The notes under the pieces are model-generated. The model did not search any database and was not told the origin of the DNA. It worked only from the letters and a program-made list of their open reading frames with translations. A stretch of DNA of 12,074 nt from Paracoccaceae bacterium (GTDB lineage Bacteria > Pseudomonadota > Alphaproteobacteria > Rhodobacterales > Rhodobacteraceae). The position numbers and the translations under genes were made by a program. The stretch is from contig DLZA01000009.1 of the NCBI GenBank assembly GCA_003447515.1, forward strand, positions 1 through 12,074, given 5' to 3'. Positions 1 to 6,881 of the stretch are shown in pieces; within the stretch, counting starts at the first letter, position 1, and every line of letters begins with the position of its first letter.

Positions 1-24
1 TTTTTTAATCGTATGAGCGAACAT

Positions 25-100
25 TAATTTATAGCTCAGTTGGTTGAGCAACTGACTTTTAATCAGTGGGTGACAGGTTCAAATCCTGTACGGCTCACCA
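25..100 (+). tRNA. tRNA-Lys(TTT) remnant with broken acceptor stem (pseudo-tRNA, candidate att scar)
   Basis: The D stem (GCTC 34-37 with GAGC 46-49), anticodon stem (ACTGA 51-55 with TCAGT 63-67, loop CTTTTAA, anticodon TTT 58-60), T stem (ACAGG 73-77 with CCTGT 85-89) and encoded CCA (98-100) are all present, so it descends from tRNA-Lys. The 3' acceptor strand (ACGGCTC, 90-96) needs GAGCCGT on the 5' side, but positions 25-31 read TAATTTA and give almost no pairing. The D loop lacks the conserved A21 (T45 sits there), and position 48 is G (G72) instead of the C that forms the Levitt pair with G15. The recognisable part therefore starts at about 32. I read it as a non-functional 3' tRNA fragment, of the kind left when an integrative element uses the 3' end of a tRNA gene. 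An intact copy should exist elsewhere. Confidence 0.75.
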
Positions 101-177
101 CACGGGCGACCAAAGTCCACATTATTCGAAACTCAAAGAAAAGATCTATTACTTTTTCAGAAGGGTACCCATCCGCT

Positions 178-208
178 TCAATCCATTTGGTCAGATCAAT
201 TGGCTTGA
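178..208. promoter_or_regulatory. 31-bp interrupted palindrome, probable operator of the 304-7942 operon
   Basis: Centred on A193, the left arm TCAATCCATTTGGTC (178-192) and right arm GATCAATTGGCTTGA (194-208) are complementary at 12 of 15 positions. The three mismatches are evenly spaced, at 3, 7 and 11 bases from the centre. This symmetry is typical of a binding site for a dimeric, or pair of dimeric, repressors. It lies about 95 bp upstream of the first gene, where the promoter should be. The only regulator in the operon is the RutR-like TetR protein at 7325-7942, so I infer it is the ligand. The core is not the E. coli RutR consensus, although it shares TTGGTC/GATCAA-like elements. Confidence 0.55.
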
Positions 209-214
209 TAAAAT
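187..214 (+). promoter_or_regulatory. candidate promoter for the nine-gene operon
   Basis: TTGGTC (187-192) and TAAAAT (209-214) are separated by 16 bp and overlap the palindrome, so a bound repressor would block polymerase. Other pairings in this AT-rich stretch are possible (for example TTGGCT at 200-205 with TATAAC at 225-230, 19 bp apart). The exact start is therefore uncertain. Confidence 0.3.
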
Positions 215-250
215 ATAAAACCCGTATAACATAACTATATTGTTTCGATG

Positions 251-264
251 TACCACGCTTGGTA
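251..264. repeat. short inverted repeat TACCA-CGCT-TGGTA
   Basis: A perfect 5-bp inverted repeat with a 4-base loop lies between the candidate promoter and the first gene. It could be a second regulatory half-site pair (ACCA/TGGT half-sites also occur in RutR sites, there with a 2-bp spacer) or a small hairpin in the mRNA leader. On size alone it could also be chance. Confidence 0.25.
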
Positions 265-303
265 GCCGAGTTATAAGAGCATAAAGAAACGGTAGGGGAA
301 GGG

Positions 304-1119
304 ATGAAACACCGATTTTGGTCAGAGTACACAGCACGTGATTTTGCGCAGCTTGACCATGAAAATTTGATCGCTGTTCTGCCAGTTGGTGCGGTTGAGC
401 AGCACGGCCCACACCTCCCACTTTCAGTGGATCAAGCGATTATAGACGGAATAGTCGCATCTGCCGTCAGCCGGCTCCCTGACGACATACCGGCACTATT
501 CCTACCGACGATGCCCATCGGGAAATCTAATGAACATTCTGAATGGCTTGGAACATTGACGTTTTCTTCACAGACACTGATAGCTATGTGGACTGAAATT
601 GGCGACTGCGTTGCCGCGGCAGGGGTGCGCAAAATGGTCTTCCTGAACTCGCATGGAGGCCAGATCGCGCCGATGGACATCGTTGCACGCGACTTGCGAG
701 TCAAACACAAGATGCTGACAGTTGCCGCAAACTGGTTTGGCATGGGGATGCCAAATGGGGTATTTTCAGAAGCCGAAAATCGCTTTGGTATCCATGCGGG
801 AGAGATGGAGACAAGCGTCATGCTGGCCCTGCACCCTGAACACGTTCAGATGGAACATGCACGTAATTTTCATCCTGCAATTGTAAATATCGCGAACGAA
901 AATACACATCTTGGACTGTCGACCGCTGGTAAGCTAGGTTGGCAAGCACAGGATATGAATCCCGCGGGTGCTTGTGGTAATGCCGCCGCCGCTACAGCTG
1001 AAAAAGGGAAACAGGTCATCGAATATGCCGCCGATCAATTGGTCAAACTTTTTGAAGAAGTGAACCGCATGCCATTATCTTTCCTGGACAATGCAGCTGA
1101 CCCGGATGCATTCGCATGA
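304..1119 (+). CDS. creatininase-family metal-dependent amidohydrolase
   Basis: This 271-residue cytoplasmic enzyme is of normal family length. The hallmark VGAVEQHGPHLPL (about residues 28-40) followed by D43 supplies metal ligands E32, H34 and D43. NSHGG (115-119) gives H117, and HAGEMET (164-170) gives E167. The family opens cyclic amides (creatinine), deformylates formylaminopyrimidines (ArfB) or works in mycofactocin maturation (MftE). The true creatininase motif after the histidine (H-x-E, E122 of the Pseudomonas enzyme) is replaced by HGG, and the HAGExET glutamate probably fills that role as in other subfamilies. I therefore do not call it a creatininase. The ATG follows AGGGG at 294-298. 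It is first in an operon and overlaps the next gene by ATGA. A hydrolytic step on a small cyclic or N-acyl compound is inferred. Confidence 0.85.
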   Translation: MKHRFWSEYTARDFAQLDHENLIAVLPVGAVEQHGPHLPLSVDQAIIDGIVASAVSRLPDDIPALFLPTMPIGKSNEHSEWLGTLTFSSQTLIAMWTEIGDCVAAAGVRKMVFLNSHGGQIAPMDIVARDLRVKHKMLTVAANWFGMGMPNGVFSEAENRFGIHAGEMETSVMLALHPEHVQMEHARNFHPAIVNIANENTHLGLSTAGKLGWQAQDMNPAGACGNAAAATAEKGKQVIEYAADQLVKLFEEVNRMPLSFLDNAADPDAFA

Positions 1120-1892
1120 ACAATGACCCTATCATCAGGTTGACTAGAGTGTCCAAGAAGTTTGGCCAATCCATGCTAGCAGTGGATGACATAAGTTTGG
1201 ATATCCGAGAAGGTGAGTTCATCACTTTTCTGGGCCCCTCAGGCTGCGGAAAATCTACAGCCCTAAAAATGATCGCGGGATTGCTTCCAGTTACTGCGGG
1301 TACAATTGAGATTACTCCACAATCTGGCGTCTCTGAACAAGATTTAGGTTTTGTTTTCCAGGAGCCTACACTGATGCCGTGGGCCACAGTGTTTGATAAT
1401 GTCTACTTGCCACTTCGGCTTGCAGGTCTGAAACGTTCCGATGTAGAGGCGCGAGTGAAGGATATATTGAAAGAAGTTGGCTTAACACGCTTCGAAGGCT
1501 CTTATCCCCGGGAATTGTCTGGTGGAATGAAAATGCGGGTGTCGATTGCCCGTGCGTTGGTGACTCGCCCACGCATTCTTCTGATGGATGAGCCATTTGC
1601 TGCATTGGATGAGATGACACGCTCGAAATTAAATGATGATGTCGTCCGACTAGCTAATGAGAACAAGCTGACAGTGATTTTCGTCACTCATTCAGTTTTT
1701 GAATCAGTTTATCTGTCGACCCGCATCATCATTATGGCAGCCCGCCCCGGAAGGTTGGTAGCAGATATGCCGATGCAAAGGCCCTGGCCTCCTAAAGATG
1801 AATGGCGAACGACCCCCGAATTCACGGCTGAAGCCCGCAAAGTGTCAGAAACCTTGAAAGGAACGCTTAATGCAAACGACATCGATCACTGA
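1116..1892 (+). CDS. ABC transporter ATP-binding protein (nitrate/sulfonate/NMT1 class)
   Basis: This is a 258-residue ATPase subunit of an importer. Visible motifs are Walker A GPSGCGKST (40-48), Q-loop Q82 in FQEPTLMPW, signature LSGGM (134-138), Walker B ILLMDEP (154-160), D-loop ALD (163-165) and switch histidine H192. The FQEPTLMPW segment and the tail with RPWPP (about 222-226) are typical of the SsuB/TauB/ThiZ group that powers uptake of sulfonates, nitrate or thiamine pyrimidines. Its ATG overlaps the preceding stop (ATGA, 1116-1119), and its end overlaps the permease gene by 23 bases, implying translational coupling. With the permease at 1870 and the binding protein at 5279 it forms a complete importer. 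The substrate cannot be read from this subunit. Confidence 0.93.
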   Translation: MNNDPIIRLTRVSKKFGQSMLAVDDISLDIREGEFITFLGPSGCGKSTALKMIAGLLPVTAGTIEITPQSGVSEQDLGFVFQEPTLMPWATVFDNVYLPLRLAGLKRSDVEARVKDILKEVGLTRFEGSYPRELSGGMKMRVSIARALVTRPRILLMDEPFAALDEMTRSKLNDDVVRLANENKLTVIFVTHSVFESVYLSTRIIIMAARPGRLVADMPMQRPWPPKDEWRTTPEFTAEARKVSETLKGTLNANDIDH

Positions 1893-2721
1893 AGATCTGG
1901 ACGCGCCAGTCAATACCGCTCAGCTTCGCCGTGCATGGCGGGAACAAATTTTGACGTGGGTTATGCCAATCACTGTACTGATTATTGCTCTGGGCTTATG
2001 GGAATATCTGGTTTGGCATTATGAAATTCCAAAGTACTTGATACCGGCACCGAGCTTAATTGCCGAAACGCTGATTAAGGATGGGCCGTCACTGATGGCA
2101 TCTTCTTGGTTTACAGTTAAACTCACGTTCTTTTCGCTTGGACTTGCAATTATAGGTGGCGTGCTTCTGGGCGCGCTCTTTGCCCTTTCGCGACCCGTTG
2201 AGCTTAGCCTATTTCCATTCGCGGTAATCCTGCAAGTCACCCCAGTGGTTGCAATCGCGCCATTAATCTTAATCTACGTCGACAGTACTTTTGCAGCACT
2301 TTTAATCTGTGCCTGGATCGTTGCCTTTTTCCCTATCTTGTCAAATACTGTGATTGGCCTTCGTTCGGCGGACCACAACCTAAGTGATCTGTTTACCATG
2401 TATCGAGCATCGCCCTGGCAGCGGCTGCGCTACCTACTCGCACCCTCGGCATTACCCTATTTCATGGCAGCGTTAAAGGTAGCTGGTGGACTCGCATTGA
2501 TCGGAGCCGTAGTCGCCGAGTTCGTTGCTGGTGCTGCGGGTCAGCACACTGGCCTTGCCAGCCGGATTATTGAGAGTAGCTTTCGAAGTGAAATCCCACG
2601 AATGTTTGCCGCGCTGGTTTTAGTTTCTTTGCTAGGCATTGTGATTTTCCTTTTAACCAGTTGGGCGTCTCGCAAAGTTCTGGGTCATTGGCATGAAAGC
2701 GAGATTCGCCGTGAAAACTGA
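1870..2721 (+). CDS. ABC transporter permease (BPD_transp_1, SsuC/ThiX-like)
   Basis: This 283-residue inner-membrane protein has about six hydrophobic segments: roughly 32-50, 82-106, 114-137, 141-163, 193-221 and 246-265. The cytoplasmic coupling loop lies around 172-197, with SPWQRLRYLLAPSALP matching the EAA-loop consensus that contacts the ATPase, although the usual central glycine is alanine (A180). The family is the SsuC/TauC/ThiX type of inner-membrane component, which normally works as a homodimer. AAGGA at about 1857-1861 precedes the ATG, which lies inside the end of the ATPase gene. The end overlaps the amidohydrolase start. Substrate specificity is expected to come from the binding protein encoded three genes downstream. 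Confidence 0.93.
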   Translation: MQTTSITEDLDAPVNTAQLRRAWREQILTWVMPITVLIIALGLWEYLVWHYEIPKYLIPAPSLIAETLIKDGPSLMASSWFTVKLTFFSLGLAIIGGVLLGALFALSRPVELSLFPFAVILQVTPVVAIAPLILIYVDSTFAALLICAWIVAFFPILSNTVIGLRSADHNLSDLFTMYRASPWQRLRYLLAPSALPYFMAALKVAGGLALIGAVVAEFVAGAAGQHTGLASRIIESSFRSEIPRMFAALVLVSLLGIVIFLLTSWASRKVLGHWHESEIRREN

Positions 2722-3883
2722 ACTTCAGGATATACTTCTAAAGGGACGCGTGGTTGATATTTCTGTGCAAAACGGAACGATAGCATCAATATCTCCCAGC
2801 ATTAGATCGGCCCAGCAGGTAATTCTTCCCCTTCCAGTCGACCCGCATGTTCACTTGGATAAAACATTTACAGCGAACCGCTGCCAGCCAGCAGAACCTG
2901 GGCTTTTTGGGGCTATCGAAGCGATGGCAACGGATGCATTGAATTGGAACGAAGCTGACCTGCGCGATAGGATAGAGAAGGCATTGGCGGAGGCCTATCA
3001 AAATGGCATTTCTGCCATGCGCAGCCATGTCGATTGGACACAGAAGGAGGCGCCGCTCGCATGGAGTGTGTTGGGCGAGATAATGCAGGATTGGCGTGGG
3101 AAAATTGCAATACAAAGGGCATCCCTTACTCCACTCGATATGCTTGGTGATGTGGAATGTGGAACGGCCATCGCATCCCAAGTTCATAAGGACAGCGAGG
3201 TTATGGGGAGTTTTGTGTATCGTAATGAAAACTTAGATATACTCTTAGAACAGGTTTTCAGGAACGCGGCACATTACGAATTAATGTTGGACTTCCACGT
3301 TGACGAGGGGTTGGAACCAGAGGCATCCGCTTTTGACCGGATAGTCGACCTAACTCAGCAATTCAGCATGGCTGGTCGAGTGCTTTGTGGCCATGCCTGT
3401 TCGTTATCAGTTCGCCCAATGGCCGAAGTTTCCCGCGTCATCGCTAAGGCGGCAGACGCTGGGGTTGCGCTGACAGTTTTGCCAACAACTAACTTATGGT
3501 TGCAAGATAACCAAAACGGTAAAACGCCGCGTTTGCGTGGTCTGGCCCCGATGCATGAACTTCGCGCCGCTGGCGTACCGGTGTTGCTGGGGGCCGACAA
3601 TGTAGCTGATCCGTTCTTTTCGATGGGCACCTATGACGCACTGGACGTTTTGCGGAACGCTTCGATTGTCGCGCATCTGGCACCAGCGGACTGGTTAGAT
3701 TCGATAACGACCAATCCGGCTCGCGCTATGGGTCGCGAGATAAACGAAATTAAGATTGGTGGTAGTGCAGATTTTGTTTTGATTGAAGGTCAAAGCTGGG
3801 AGGAAGCACTGCGCAATCCAAACGCATTACGACAGGTGTTTCGCGCCGGCCGTACGCAATCAGTAGGAAAAGAGGCAGCATGA
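2693..3883 (+). CDS. CodA-like metal-dependent amidohydrolase/deaminase
   Basis: This 396-residue TIM-barrel enzyme is of the cytosine deaminase branch of the amidohydrolase superfamily. Metal and catalytic motifs are in family order: DPHVHLD (50-56; H52, H54), FHVDEG (201-206; H202, E205), GHACSLS (233-239; H234) and GADNVADPFF (300-309; D302). These match H63/H65, H214/E217, H246 and D313 of E. coli CodA. In my by-eye alignment the CodA loop AFPQ, whose Gln156 reads the pyrimidine edge, is replaced near residues 143-148 (ASLTPL). Cytosine is therefore doubtful; relatives also deaminate creatinine, isocytosine and other cyclic amidines. The start is uncertain: ATG 2693 overlaps the permease by 29 bases, and GTG 2711 is an alternative giving MKTELQDILLKG. 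It ends with ATGA into the FAD enzyme. Confidence 0.85.
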   Translation: MKARFAVKTELQDILLKGRVVDISVQNGTIASISPSIRSAQQVILPLPVDPHVHLDKTFTANRCQPAEPGLFGAIEAMATDALNWNEADLRDRIEKALAEAYQNGISAMRSHVDWTQKEAPLAWSVLGEIMQDWRGKIAIQRASLTPLDMLGDVECGTAIASQVHKDSEVMGSFVYRNENLDILLEQVFRNAAHYELMLDFHVDEGLEPEASAFDRIVDLTQQFSMAGRVLCGHACSLSVRPMAEVSRVIAKAADAGVALTVLPTTNLWLQDNQNGKTPRLRGLAPMHELRAAGVPVLLGADNVADPFFSMGTYDALDVLRNASIVAHLAPADWLDSITTNPARAMGREINEIKIGGSADFVLIEGQSWEEALRNPNALRQVFRAGRTQSVGKEAA

Positions 3884-5247
3884 GCGCATCGACAAAACAA
3901 CTAGAGGCTTTTGTCTCTGACATTGGTGATATTTCGTTTAAAGACGATGCTAAGGTATTGGCTGTGAAATCCAAGGACTATTTCTGGTACTCTCCCATAT
4001 TGAAGGATCAGTTAGACGATTGTGTAGGCCAGTTGCTTGTGCAGCCCAAGTCTGAAGAAGAGATAATTACAGTGGCTTCCGCAATTGCCCGCCACCGAAT
4101 TCCTTTGACAATTCGTGGTGGTGGTACCGGCAACTATGGCCAATGCGTGCCAACTGAGGGCGGTGTGATTCTCGAAATTACCAAGCTTAATAAAGTACTT
4201 AAAATCTTAGACGGACGTGTGGTCTGTGAGGCAGGAGCGCGGATAGAACAGGTGGAAAAGGCTGTGAGTGAGAGTGGTCAGATGCTATCGATGTTTCCAT
4301 CGACCAAACGTTTGGCAACAATGGGTGGTTTTGTTTCTGGAGGTTCTGGTGGAATTGGTTCGCTTCGCAATGGGATGCTGCGTGACGGAGAGAATATCAC
4401 ATATTTGCGCATCGTGACGGTTGAAGAAAAGCCTCGTATCATCGAATTGCAAGGCAAAGATATCCTAAAAGCACAGCACGCTTACGGGACGAATGGGATT
4501 ATCACAGCAATGGATTACGCTCTGACCCCTGCAAAGGACTGGAGCCATACCATAGCTCTATTTAACAACTATGCAGCGGCTTTGGATTTTGCCAAACAGG
4601 CGCAAGAAGAAAACCTGGATGCCTTTCTGATGACTGTGGTGGAACGCCGTTTCGCACAATATTACCGGAAGTTGACTAACTATTTTCCTTCCGAACTTGA
4701 TGCAGTTTTCTCAATGATTGCTCCCGAAGCGATGGCAGATTACACCGCTCGTGTAAAGGATGCGGGCGGCACCGTCAGTCTGGCAAAAACGTTGCATGAG
4801 ATAGAGGAGGCCAATTTGCCTCCGGCCTGGGAATGTGGCTGGAACCATACGACGCTACAGGCGTTAAAACAGGAGCCCTCAATCTGGACCTATTTACAAG
4901 TAGCCTACCCCCGACCTTTTGATCCAAAACTAGTTGAAAGGCAGATGAAGCGCTACGGCGACGAGCTTTTTTTTCATCACGAAATGGCACGAATGGATGG
5001 TCAGATTCAGATATTCGCTTTGCCAATCTTGCGATGGACGAGCAAAGAACGCACATACGAGATCATCCGTGAAATGGAAGAAAAAGATGGATGCATGATC
5101 TTCGATCCGCATGTCATCACAATTGAGGACGGTGGCATGAAGGATATAGATTCGACTCAGATCGAGTTCAAAAAGGAGGCCGATCCGTACGGCCTGATGA
5201 ATCCGGGGAAAACCCGGGGTTGGAGGCCAGAAATGGCTAGGAACTAA
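3880..5247 (+). CDS. FAD-binding (PCMH-type) oxidoreductase
   Basis: This 455-residue flavoenzyme belongs to the vanillyl-alcohol-oxidase/FAD_binding_4 superfamily, which includes glycolate and D-lactate dehydrogenases. The PCMH domain spans about 48-220, with the pyrophosphate loop PLTIRGGGTGNYG (75-87) and the second flavin loop GGFVSGGSGGIGS (149-161). The C terminus carries PYGLMNPGK, the usual end of the FAD-linked oxidase cap domain. There is no histidine at the usual covalent-FAD site in the RGGGTGNYG loop, so FAD is probably non-covalent. No Fe-S partner subunit is encoded nearby. ATG 3880 overlaps the previous stop. The substrate is unknown; by context I infer oxidation of the imported compound or of the product of the two hydrolases. 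Confidence 0.87.
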   Translation: MSASTKQLEAFVSDIGDISFKDDAKVLAVKSKDYFWYSPILKDQLDDCVGQLLVQPKSEEEIITVASAIARHRIPLTIRGGGTGNYGQCVPTEGGVILEITKLNKVLKILDGRVVCEAGARIEQVEKAVSESGQMLSMFPSTKRLATMGGFVSGGSGGIGSLRNGMLRDGENITYLRIVTVEEKPRIIELQGKDILKAQHAYGTNGIITAMDYALTPAKDWSHTIALFNNYAAALDFAKQAQEENLDAFLMTVVERRFAQYYRKLTNYFPSELDAVFSMIAPEAMADYTARVKDAGGTVSLAKTLHEIEEANLPPAWECGWNHTTLQALKQEPSIWTYLQVAYPRPFDPKLVERQMKRYGDELFFHHEMARMDGQIQIFALPILRWTSKERTYEIIREMEEKDGCMIFDPHVITIEDGGMKDIDSTQIEFKKEADPYGLMNPGKTRGWRPEMARN

Positions 5248-5278
5248 AACAAAATATAACCAAAGGGAGTACAAGAAA

Positions 5279-6265
5279 ATGATTACCAAATTAATAGTAT
5301 CGCTCACTGCGACCTTAATTGCATCTACAGTGTGGGCTAATGATAAAGTTGCCTTTGCAACAAACTGGCTGGCCCAAGGAGGCCATGGTGGTTTTTATCA
5401 GGCGCTCGCTGACGGAACTTATGAAAAATATGGCTTGGACGTAGATATCCAGATGGGTGGTCCACAGATGAATAACCGTCCGATGCTGCCTGCTGGCAAG
5501 GTAGATTTTCTGATGACTGGTAACCTACTTTTGTCGATGGACAGTGTCCGGAATGAAATTCCAACAATTGTGGTGGCATCGTACTTTGAGAAAGATCCAC
5601 AAGCTATTATTGCACATAAGGGCCAATATTCTGGCTGGGATGATCTGGCGAATGCACCAGAAATTCTGGTTTCCAAAGACGGTCAGTTTAGTTTTTGGAA
5701 GTGGATGACAGCCGAACATGGTTTTAAGGATGAAAGCCTGCGCCCTTACGGCTATAATCTCGCTGCCTTTTTGAATGATAAAAAGATGGTCCAGCAGGCC
5801 TACGGGACGGCTGAGCCAATTTATGCTGCTGCGGCAGGTGCTGACGTGGAAACCTTTTTGTTGGCCGATCAAGGGTGGAGCACATATTCGACAACTATCG
5901 AGGCTCGAGTTGATATGGTCGAAAATAACCCGGATTTGGTTCAACGCTTTATCGATGCATCCACTGTTGGTTGGTATAACTATCTTTATGGTGACAACTC
6001 TGCTGGAAATGCTGCAATCATGTCAGCAAATCCGGACCAAACGCTGGAGAAACTGGTCAAGGAAACTAAGCAGCTTAAGTCCTTAGGCATCATAGATAGC
6101 GGTAATCAACTAGAAGTTGGCATTGGTGCTATTGATATGGCCCGTGTGCAAGCCTTTTATGATCTCGCTGTCGAAGCTGGCATTTTAGAGGCAGGTAGCT
6201 TGGATGTTAGCAAAGTTGCTACATCTCAGTTTGTTAACAAAAAGGTCGGTATGGATCTCAAATAA
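5279..6265 (+). CDS. NMT1/THI5-like ABC transporter substrate-binding protein
   Basis: This 328-residue periplasmic protein has a short basic N terminus (MITK), a hydrophobic core and a VWA|ND signal-peptidase site after residue 20. The mature start TNWLAQGGHGGFYQALADG (28-46) matches the LNW...H.GFY.A...G pattern of NMT1/THI5/ThiY proteins, which bind thiamine pyrimidines (HMP or its formylamino form) or other small ligands. Cysteines are absent, so there is no lipobox and none of the THI5 enzyme's CCCFC motif; it is a binding protein, not a pyrimidine synthase. It has a strong GGGAG site (5265-5269) nine bases before the ATG and the largest gap in the operon (31 bp), consistent with the high expression such proteins need. 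It should serve the ATPase and permease at 1116-2721. Confidence 0.92.
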   Translation: MITKLIVSLTATLIASTVWANDKVAFATNWLAQGGHGGFYQALADGTYEKYGLDVDIQMGGPQMNNRPMLPAGKVDFLMTGNLLLSMDSVRNEIPTIVVASYFEKDPQAIIAHKGQYSGWDDLANAPEILVSKDGQFSFWKWMTAEHGFKDESLRPYGYNLAAFLNDKKMVQQAYGTAEPIYAAAAGADVETFLLADQGWSTYSTTIEARVDMVENNPDLVQRFIDASTVGWYNYLYGDNSAGNAAIMSANPDQTLEKLVKETKQLKSLGIIDSGNQLEVGIGAIDMARVQAFYDLAVEAGILEAGSLDVSKVATSQFVNKKVGMDLK

Positions 6266-6279
6266 GAAAGGCTGAGATT

Positions 6280-6876
6280 TTGCGAATTTTGGTGATATTC
6301 TGTCATCCGAGTAGTGAGAGCTATGGCGCGTCCCTTTTTGATATGGCCTGCCGTACTCTCGAGGCGGCAGGCCACGAACTTCGTATGCATGACCTCTACC
6401 GCGAAGAGTTTCAGCCAATCCTTACTAAAGAAGAATGGGATGACTACCTCACTCATACCGATAGGATCATCTCGAAACATTCGGACCATGGTGATGATCT
6501 AGAATGGGCTGAGGCTTTAGTGGTGATCTACCCAACTTGGTTTTATGGCGCTCCAGCGATGTTGAAGGGCTGGTTGGAGCGGGTATGGCTTCCGGGTATT
6601 GCTTTTGAAGTAGCAGAAACCAAGCAACGGCGCCCCAAGCCCAAGATGCGCCATATTCGGTACTTCGTTGGTATTACTTCGTCTGGTTCGCCTTGGTGGT
6701 GGATTCGGATAATTGGTGACCCGGGCCGCAAGCTTTGGACACGAGGTCTGAGAGCGCTTTTTGCACCTGGTTGTAAAGTCGTTTGGCGCCAAATATATAA
6801 TATGAATCATAGTTCAAACGCTGATAGAACAAAGTTCTTGAAGCGGGTTGAAAGCACATTAAAGAAAATCAGGTGA
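6280..6876 (+). CDS. flavodoxin-fold NAD(P)H-dependent (quinone) oxidoreductase, TTG start
   Basis: This 198-residue cytoplasmic protein is of the Flavodoxin_2 family (MdaB/KefF/NQO-like). It shows the opening beta strand and phosphate loop ILVIFCHPSSES (3-14), the acidic DLYREEF segment, and the signature VIYPTWFYGAPAMLKGW followed by LERVW that forms the FMN pocket. Members carry FMN and transfer hydride from NAD(P)H to quinones or other acceptors. The best start is TTG 6280, preceded by AAAGG (6267-6271) with an 8-base spacer; it gives the complete first beta strand, which a later ATG would remove. The stop overlaps the GTG/SD region of the RidA-like gene. By context it may recycle a flavin or reduce an intermediate of the pathway. 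The actual acceptor is unknown. Confidence 0.85.
   Translation: MRILVIFCHPSSESYGASLFDMACRTLEAAGHELRMHDLYREEFQPILTKEEWDDYLTHTDRIISKHSDHGDDLEWAEALVVIYPTWFYGAPAMLKGWLERVWLPGIAFEVAETKQRRPKPKMRHIRYFVGITSSGSPWWWIRIIGDPGRKLWTRGLRALFAPGCKVVWRQIYNMNHSSNADRTKFLKRVESTLKKIR
6871..6876 (+). promoter_or_regulatory. ribosome binding site deciding the RidA-like start
   Basis: AGGTGA at 6871-6876 sits five bases before ATG 6882, an ideal arrangement. The in-frame GTG at 6873 lies inside this site and has no good site of its own, so ATG 6882 is preferred. Confidence 0.6.
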
Positions 6877-6881
6877 TTAAC

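Larger units (their letters stand above)
101..303. other. intergenic leader between tRNA remnant and operon
   Basis: No gene is visible in these 203 bases. They are AT-rich around 205-240 and contain a long interrupted palindrome (178-208), a short inverted repeat (251-264), candidate promoter hexamers, and the purine-rich ribosome binding site (AGGGG, 294-298) for the gene starting at 304. Confidence 0.7.

Noticed and set aside
5775..6086. 103-codon plus-strand open frame inside the binding-protein gene
   Set aside because: It is an out-of-frame shadow of a well-supported protein, with no ribosome binding site or recognisable domain.
5279..6265. THI5-type thiamine pyrimidine synthase
   Set aside because: The protein has a signal peptide, lacks the cysteine motif of THI5 enzymes and sits with an ABC ATPase and permease, so it is a periplasmic binding protein.
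6873..6881. GTG 6873 as the start of the RidA-like gene
   Set aside because: It sits inside the AGGTGA ribosome binding site that perfectly serves ATG 6882, and it adds only three unconserved residues.
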